NCBI GenBank assembly: GCA_938036625.1 | Contig: CALHQH010000046.1 | Location: 1 to 64,000, forward strand | Reading direction: 5' to 3' | DNA from: an uncultured Candidatus Saccharibacteria bacterium | GTDB taxonomy: Bacteria > Patescibacteriota > Saccharimonadia > Saccharimonadales > Saccharimonadaceae | Length of the DNA stretch: 64,000 nt | Shown: in pieces, positions 59,372 through 64,000 of the stretch | Numbering within the stretch: position 1 is the first letter of the stretch | How the letters are laid out: each line of letters begins with the position of its first letter | The notes under the pieces: model-generated | What the model saw: only the letters and a program-made list of their open reading frames with translations | Told to the model about the DNA's origin: nothing | The model's database searches: none | Made by a program: the position numbers and the translations under genes

Positions 59372-61038
59372 TACAACCGCTCCGGCGCTTCGATACCGAG
59401 CAGAGCAAGGCCAGCAGCCAGGGTGTCGCGGTAGCGCTGCACCAGGGCGAGGCGCTCGGCCTGGCGCGGGCTGCCAACGACACGGTTTTTCTCGTAGAAG
59501 CGGTTAAATTCTTGGGCAAGCTCATAGAGGTAGTGGCAGATGCCATGCACAAGATACTCGCGGGCAGCCTTCTCGACAACCTCTGAGTATTCGCTCAGCT
59601 TGCGCAGGAGGAGGCGCTCGTCATCAGTGCAATCGGTTGGCTCGGCAGGCTCGGCACTCGCCTTGGCCAGGATGCTGCAGGCCCGAGCATGAGCGTATTG
59701 AATGTAGGGGCCAGAGTTACCCTGCAGGCTCACCGTCTCGTCCATATCAAAGGCGATATCGTTGCCCATACGATACTTCGCAAAGGCGTATTTGATCGCC
59801 CCAAGTGCTACATGACGCTGCACCACCGGGTCTGTAGTGAGGTTTGCCACACGCTCTTGGACGATGGTGAGTACGTCGGCCGCTCGTGCCACATTGCCCA
59901 GGCGCGAACTCATCTTGCTACCATCGCCAAAGCGCACCGTACCATTGGTCAGGTGGGTCATCCGCCCAGCTAGCTCAGGCCGGAAGAGCTCTGCCGCAGC
60001 ATACACCACGCGCATATACTCCTTTTGGTCGTTGCCAGTAATAAGAATCCGGTGGTCGAAGTGGTAGTCTGCTACTTCTTTCCAGATAACGCCAATATCC
60101 TTTGTCTCATACGTCGGCAAGCCGTTTGATGTGACGAAGACGCGGGTGTGCAGATGCTTCGCGGGATCACCGACGAAGACCACTGCCCCCTCAGAACGCT
60201 GCAAATTCCCTCGCTCCAGCTGCTCGTGCACCACGGCCAGGCCAATCGGTGCAGTGCTACTCTCGGGGATATAGTCAAGATGATCAACCTGAATCATCGT
60301 ATAGAAGGCATCGAAGTAATCCAAGCTCCACTGGCGCGTCGTCCAATAGATCTGAGCGAGCGGCGTATTGTGCTCATCATGCTCGTGGTAGCTGTAGACG
60401 AGCTTGTTAAACTCAATAATCTCCTGCTTCGCCGTCTCGTTCTCTTCGTACGCCTTAGCACCGATCACATAAGCCTGGCTAATCCACCGCGCCCGAGCAA
60501 AGACATCGCTCTCTACCTCTGTTAATTTCTCTGGCAGCTCGCCGCCCAGCGTGTGGCGCATCCCCCACAAACACTTAGCAACGTGCAGGCCGACATCGCC
60601 ACCAAAGCTGGCTCGGTCTACCGACGCGCCGACCGACTCGATGATCCGCGCCAATATATCGCCATACACCGTCTGGTACAAGTGGCCAGTGTGCAGCTCC
60701 TTAAAGGCGTTGGGGCAGCTATATTCCAGCGTGTAGCGCATGCCGCCGCCATAGATCTGCTGCGGTGCGGTATTGGCCGCCTGCCACAGCGCTGCGTCGC
60801 TCAGGCGGAGATTAATAAAGCCCGGGCCAGCCACGCTCACGTCAGAAAACTGGCCAGTCTGGCGCAGCACCGCTGCCACCTCCTCGGCAATCTCGCGCGG
60901 CTTCTTGCCCAGTGGCTTGGCAAGCTTGAGGGCAACGTTGGTCGCAAAATCACCAAATTTCGGCTCCGGCCGCGTTAATTCCACCGGCGGTGTTTGTTGA
61001 TAAAGAGTATATACTGCATCACGAATCGTCTGTTCCAT
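59371..61038 (-). CDS. argS: Arginyl-tRNA synthetase
   Basis: ArgRS charges tRNA-Arg. The 555-residue class Ia enzyme has an N-terminal add-1 domain, the HIGH equivalent HTGH in CPNAFKELHTGHLYQTVYG, the KMSK equivalent KMSSR (GDGSKMSSRLGNV), and a C-terminal helical anticodon domain ending GLALLGIEAPERL. TATACT is exactly six bases before the ATG at 61038; five further in-frame codons upstream contain that promoter. Its stop overlaps the GTG of the next gene. Confidence 0.97.
   Translation of the reverse strand: MEQTIRDAVYTLYQQTPPVELTRPEPKFGDFATNVALKLAKPLGKKPREIAEEVAAVLRQTGQFSDVSVAGPGFINLRLSDAALWQAANTAPQQIYGGGMRYTLEYSCPNAFKELHTGHLYQTVYGDILARIIESVGASVDRASFGGDVGLHVAKCLWGMRHTLGGELPEKLTEVESDVFARARWISQAYVIGAKAYEENETAKQEIIEFNKLVYSYHEHDEHNTPLAQIYWTTRQWSLDYFDAFYTMIQVDHLDYIPESSTAPIGLAVVHEQLERGNLQRSEGAVVFVGDPAKHLHTRVFVTSNGLPTYETKDIGVIWKEVADYHFDHRILITGNDQKEYMRVVYAAAELFRPELAGRMTHLTNGTVRFGDGSKMSSRLGNVARAADVLTIVQERVANLTTDPVVQRHVALGAIKYAFAKYRMGNDIAFDMDETVSLQGNSGPYIQYAHARACSILAKASAEPAEPTDCTDDERLLLRKLSEYSEVVEKAAREYLVHGICHYLYELAQEFNRFYEKNRVVGSPRQAERLALVQRYRDTLAAGLALLGIEAPERL
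60515..60524 (+). repeat. Recurrent motif ACCTCTGTTA inside argS
   Basis: The only copy within a coding sequence (antisense to argS codons); context CTACCTCTGTTAATTT, the same flanks as the intergenic copies. Confidence 0.5.
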
Positions 61039-61044
61039 GATTAT

Positions 61045-61050
61045 AGTATA
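61045..61050 (-). promoter_or_regulatory. -10 box of argS (leaderless start)
   Basis: TGTATACT six bases before the argS ATG; no Shine-Dalgarno sequence. Confidence 0.6.
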
Positions 61051-61089
61051 CAACAGATGCGGCGCAAAAATAACGAGGCAGCAAGAAGA

Positions 61090-62703
61090 CTACGCCTTGC
61101 CCTTGGCTCGCTTCTGCCGCTTGAGTGCCGCTTGCACTAGGCCAGCAAAGAGCGGGTGAGCCCGGAATGGCCGCGAGGTAAACTCTGGATGAGCCTGGGT
61201 CGCAACAAAGTAGTCGCAGGTCGGTGCCTCGACGAACTCGACCAGCCTGCCATCGGGTGACGTACCCGACACCACAATCCCGCCCGCATTAATGGCAGCG
61301 AGATGCGCTTGATTCACCTCATAGCGGTGGCGATGACGCTCCACGACCTCTGTTGTGCCATATGTTTTGGCAGTGCGTGAGCCAGCCTGCAGCACCGCCG
61401 GGTAGTTGCCTAGGCGCATCGTCCCACCAGTCGATTGCTTGCCCTGCTGGTCAGGCATAAGGTAGATGACGGCATCATCCGGCGCGGCACCACACTCCGC
61501 ACTACCAGCCTGGGCCAAGCCACCACGGCGGGCAGCGGCAATCACCGCCACCTGCATTCCCAGGCAGATGCCAAGATATGGTACATTGTGCTGCAAGCAG
61601 TAACTGGCCGCCGCAATCTTCCCTTCTACCCCGCGCTTGCCAAAGCCACCGGGCACTACCACCGCATCCACAGCGCTGAGCGCTGCGTCGGTCACTGTCT
61701 CGGCATTGATCCATTGGATCGTCACCTCGCTGCGGTGCGCCCAGGCCGCTGCTTTGAGCGCCTCAGTGATAGAGAGATAGGTATCGGCATTATCAACATA
61801 TTTCGCCACGAGGCCAATCGTCAGTCGCTGGCGATAGGTCTGGCTATCGTGCCGGACAAGCTGCTGCCAACGCGTCATATCTGGCGCTGTATCATTACCG
61901 GTAAAGCTCGCCAGCACCGGGCCCAATTCGCGCGCTACCATCAGAGGTACTTTATAGACCGTATCGACATTTGGCATCATAATGATCCCCTCTGGCCGCA
62001 CCCCACTGGCAATGGCAATCTTATCCGCCACACCACGCGGCGGGGCGATGCTACCCTCGGTGCGGACTGCCACGACATCGGGCATGATGCCAAAGCCACG
62101 CAGGTCGGCCATGGCATTCTGGGCTGGCTTGGTCTTGTACTCCTGGCTGGTCGCAAGAAACGGCACATACACCACATGGACGAAGAGGCAATGCTCGCGC
62201 CCCACCTCTAATGAGAATTCGCGGATCGCCTCAACGAAGCTGAGCCCCTCATAATCTCCCACCGTGCCACCAATCTCCACAATATGCACTTGCCCCGCCG
62301 CCGCCTGGTGGATGGCTCGCTTGATCGCTTGAGTAAGGTGCGGCACCAGCTGCACCGTCTGGCCACCAAACCTCCCGGCCCGCTCATCGGCGATCAAATC
62401 ACGCAGCAGCCGCCCCGCCAGTGTAGCATTGCGCTGGGTAAGCTCGAGGTCTAAAAAGCGCTCGTAGTGGCCAAGGTCGAGATCGGTCTCCGCTCCATCT
62501 TTAGTAACGAAGCACTCACCATGCTCCTTGGGGTTAAGCAGCCCAGCATCAACGTTGAGGTACGGGTCGCACTTTTGCACCGAGACAGATAAGCCCTTAG
62601 CCTGCAACACCGCGCCAATACTGGCCGCCGTGATGCCCTTACCCACCCCAGAGAGTACCCCACCGGTGACAAAAATAAACTTTGGTTGGTGTGTCTGTGT
62701 CAT
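61090..62703 (-). CDS. pyrG: CTP synthase
   Basis: PyrG makes CTP from UTP, ATP and glutamine. The 537-residue protein has the N-terminal synthase domain (FIFVTGGVLSGVGKGITAASIG, DPYLNVDAGLLNPKEHGECFV, EIGGTVGDYEG) and a C-terminal class I glutaminase (VPGGFGKRG; nucleophile Cys in LGICLGMQ; His-Glu in QAHPEFTSRP). The ATG at 62703 has AGGGAG five bases upstream, so unlike its neighbour argS it uses a normal ribosome-binding site. Confidence 0.97.
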   Translation of the reverse strand: MTQTHQPKFIFVTGGVLSGVGKGITAASIGAVLQAKGLSVSVQKCDPYLNVDAGLLNPKEHGECFVTKDGAETDLDLGHYERFLDLELTQRNATLAGRLLRDLIADERAGRFGGQTVQLVPHLTQAIKRAIHQAAAGQVHIVEIGGTVGDYEGLSFVEAIREFSLEVGREHCLFVHVVYVPFLATSQEYKTKPAQNAMADLRGFGIMPDVVAVRTEGSIAPPRGVADKIAIASGVRPEGIIMMPNVDTVYKVPLMVARELGPVLASFTGNDTAPDMTRWQQLVRHDSQTYRQRLTIGLVAKYVDNADTYLSITEALKAAAWAHRSEVTIQWINAETVTDAALSAVDAVVVPGGFGKRGVEGKIAAASYCLQHNVPYLGICLGMQVAVIAAARRGGLAQAGSAECGAAPDDAVIYLMPDQQGKQSTGGTMRLGNYPAVLQAGSRTAKTYGTTEVVERHRHRYEVNQAHLAAINAGGIVVSGTSPDGRLVEFVEAPTCDYFVATQAHPEFTSRPFRAHPLFAGLVQAALKRQKRAKGKA

Positions 62704-62763
62704 ACAATCTCCCTCTCGCGTTCTATTGTAGCATGTATCCATAAGCAGTATACCAGCAAAAAA

Positions 62764-62779
62764 CCAGCCTGGTAGCTGG
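62764..62779 (-). terminator. Terminator after the 62807-63037 gene
   Basis: CCAGC / GCTGG stem followed by TTTTTTG on the minus strand. The sequence is nearly identical to the terminator at 35649. Confidence 0.75.
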
Positions 62780-62806
62780 CTTCTGCTGGTTATTGATACG
62801 CGCCAC

Positions 62807-63037
62807 CTATTGGCAGCCCTCGCACATGGTTAGCTCCGCTGGATCTGGCATAATAACAGGAGTGCCACTCGCCGCTGCTTGGTCGATGGCAACCTGCTGA
62901 GCAGCCAGCAGTGCCTGCTCGATAGCGTCAAGCTTTTCCTCCAGCGTCATGTCGTCCGTCAGCTGAGGCTTGCTAGTCTGCGCCTGCGTGGTTGCTGGAT
63001 CGGTTGTTGGTGATGTCGTTTGTGTCGTCTGCGTCAT
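62807..63037 (-). CDS. Hypothetical small protein, 76 aa
   Basis: A Thr/Gln/Pro-rich N-terminal half (about 1-28), one helix (about 30-55, TLEEKLDAIEQALLAAQQVAID), and a tail ending CEGCQ, a CxxC that could bind metal or form a disulfide. TAATAT is directly upstream of the ATG, and a terminator follows. No signal or membrane segment. I do not recognise a family; the CxxC at the very end is its only distinctive feature. Confidence 0.65.
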   Translation of the reverse strand: MTQTTQTTSPTTDPATTQAQTSKPQLTDDMTLEEKLDAIEQALLAAQQVAIDQAAASGTPVIMPDPAELTMCEGCQ

Positions 63038-63095
63038 ATATTATTCGCTACCCGTTTTTTAGTTATAGTGTCTATTGTACGCTATATATAGCGTT

Positions 63096-63491
63096 TTATG
63101 CAAGGTAATGCACCCAATTTTCTGTTGTGGAATTATCATCCAGCTGGCCAATCGGTGCAACATACCACTGCGGCTGGGCACACTGCGGGCGGAAGCTCCC
63201 CAGCTTAGCCGTATATACCTCGGTGATGGCCGCGACTTCGTCCTCGCGGGCTTCGCGCACCGTGGTGTGGAGATAGACAGCCTGCTTCGCGTCATTCCAC
63301 ACCACAAACTCTGCCCGCCCAGTGCGAAAGGCATTGTGCGAGTGGCGCGCCTCACGATCAGACAGCCAGGCAATCATATCCCCCACCCGGACAAAGTGCA
63401 GTGGCGTCACCAGCGGCGTGCGGTCGCGATTCACCGTAGCCAGCGCACCAACTGGGACTGTATCGAGGATGTTTTGCGTCAGGGTATTCAT
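63096..63491 (-). CDS. Pyridoxamine 5'-phosphate oxidase-like flavoprotein
   Basis: A 131-residue split-beta-barrel protein of the PNPOx-like group, which binds FMN, F420 or haem. It has the opening GALATVNRDRTPLVTPLHFVRVGDMIAWLSD and the RHSHNAFRTGRAEFVVWN core. The substrate and cofactor are not clear from sequence. AAGG lies about 12 bases before the ATG, which is somewhat far. It lies downstream of nrdB, with the large hairpin at 63550-63665 in between. Confidence 0.82.
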   Translation of the reverse strand: MNTLTQNILDTVPVGALATVNRDRTPLVTPLHFVRVGDMIAWLSDREARHSHNAFRTGRAEFVVWNDAKQAVYLHTTVREAREDEVAAITEVYTAKLGSFRPQCAQPQWYVAPIGQLDDNSTTENWVHYLA

Positions 63492-63549
63492 GATGGCTAT
63501 ATTCCTTTCGTATCTAATTTGCGAATATTATTTATTGCATCAGCGGGCC

Positions 63550-63665
63550 GCTCTCGCTCCATTGCCAGACAAGAAAATATCTGGAGGCCAGCTACTTAGC
63601 AAGCGGAAGATTGCTGTAGTATTAATCTGGCCGGAACATTTTCGGTCTGGTGATGGAGCGAGAGC
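63550..63665. ncRNA. Large nested hairpin (structured RNA or mobile-element remnant)
   Basis: Arms 63550-63570 and 63645-63665 pair over 21 positions (two T-to-C or G-to-A differences that are G-U pairs in RNA). Inside lie three more nested stems: 63573-63578 with 63638-63643, GGCCAG (63586-63591) with CTGGCC (63627-63632), and AGCAA (63598-63602) with TTGCT (63611-63615). The whole is a 116-base rod-like structure between nrdB and the flavoprotein gene. No T-run follows on either strand, so it is not a terminator. It could be a small RNA, an mRNA element, or a short inverted-repeat element. Confidence 0.55.
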
Positions 63666-63714
63666 TCTTGTAAGGCCAGTAGAATTAAGACTTTTCTGTT
63701 CTTGCCAATATCTG

Positions 63715-64000
63715 CTACTTCGTCGTATTCACCTCATAACTCGTATTGGTACTCTCGAAGAAGTTCACCAGCTCCAGCGTGTCGTTGGCGGCGGCCATCC
63801 ACTTGGCTGGGTTGGTGACGTTGTACTCTGGCTCAAAGCCCAGCTCTTCCAGCCGCCGGTCGGTCATGTACATCACATATTGGTTGACGTAGTCGGCGTT
63901 GAGGCCCAGGATACCACGCGGCAGCATGTCTTTGTTATACGCCTTTTCGAGCTCAACGGCTTCCAGGATCAGGCTGCGGATTTCGTCGGCAAATTCCTCG
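63715..64000 (-). CDS. nrdB: Ribonucleotide reductase small (beta) subunit, C-terminal part
   Basis: The gene runs off the window at 64000; only the last 94 codons are present. MLPRGILGLNADYVNQYVMYMTDRRLEELGFEPEY and NPAKWMAAANDTLELVNFFE are the conserved end of the class I NrdB/NrdF radical-bearing subunit, which with NrdA makes deoxyribonucleotides. The C-terminal tail that docks into the large subunit is present (STNTSYEVNTTK). Whether Ia or Ib, and the metal ligands, cannot be told from this fragment. Confidence 0.92.
   Translation of the reverse strand, partial: EEFADEIRSLILEAVELEKAYNKDMLPRGILGLNADYVNQYVMYMTDRRLEELGFEPEYNVTNPAKWMAAANDTLELVNFFESTNTSYEVNTTK

Noticed and set aside
1..64000. 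CRISPR arrays, tRNA and rRNA genes, insertion-sequence transposases
   Set aside because: I looked for regularly spaced repeats, tRNA T-loop signatures and transposase motifs and found none.

Overview
The window looks like part of a small, compact genome of a Candidate Phyla Radiation bacterium, most probably Saccharibacteria (TM7). This is inferred from gene content and protein style; no 16S gene is present. Pointers are a short primary sigma factor without region 1.1, a DnaG that has lost its zinc ligands, a DHH-like protein with a long proline-rich tail, many single-pass proline/glutamine-rich envelope proteins, almost no biosynthesis, and WhiB-type regulators otherwise typical of Actinobacteria, the hosts of these episymbionts. 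TGA acts as a stop at ordinary gene ends (for example mutM's upstream neighbour and rrf2), so code 11 fits better than code 25.

Layout. 1-5.6 kb: rpsF-ssb-rpsR-efp on the minus strand, flanked by two AT-rich, G-depleted, apparently gene-free stretches (1-0.83 kb and 2.76-5.59 kb). 5.6-9.3 kb: an orphan gene, rpsL-rpsG behind a long leader, and a lone prephenate dehydratase on the plus strand. 9.4-21.2 kb: ftsK, a small membrane protein, RNase J, an Rrf2-YhgE/Pip pair, a methyltransferase broken at a run of nine G, and a uracil-DNA glycosylase without its Fe-S ligands. 21.3-24.9 kb: a PadR / ABC ATPase / FtsX-like permease operon with a clear palindromic operator. 25-34 kb: a P/Q-rich membrane protein, pnp, a surface spherulin-4-like glycosidase, a gene broken by an in-frame TGA, a GNAT, rpsO and orphans. 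34-41 kb: mutarotase, truB, DHH-like protein, rpsT, holA, mutM, a membrane protein and a HAD hydrolase. 41-50 kb: orphans, polA, a surface GH16 glycosidase, two WhiB-like genes (one with two WhiB domains) and a P-loop kinase. 50-64 kb: P/Q-rich proteins, dnaG-rpoD, MmcQ-corA-orn, mscL, a transglutaminase-like gene shifted by a 7-bp duplication, argS, pyrG, a flavoprotein and the end of nrdB.

How it fits together. Most genes are information processing (ribosomal proteins, EF-P, primase, sigma factor, Pol I, Pol III delta, RNase J, PNPase, oligoribonuclease, ArgRS, TruB) or nucleotide supply (CTP synthase, ribonucleotide reductase). The rest is envelope: two anchored glycosidases, ABC exporters, MscL, CorA and P/Q-rich anchors, as expected of a cell living on another bacterium.

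Three observations stand out. First, at least nine genes have a -10 box exactly six bases before the start codon (eight TATACT, one TATAGT), which implies leaderless mRNAs. Second, there is a tandem WhiB protein next to a single-domain WhiB. Third, three genes are each disrupted by a different lesion (G9 tract, in-frame TGA, 7-bp tandem duplication). Coding is about 85-90% on the minus strand, and intergenic G depletion on the plus strand agrees with the minus strand being the leading strand.
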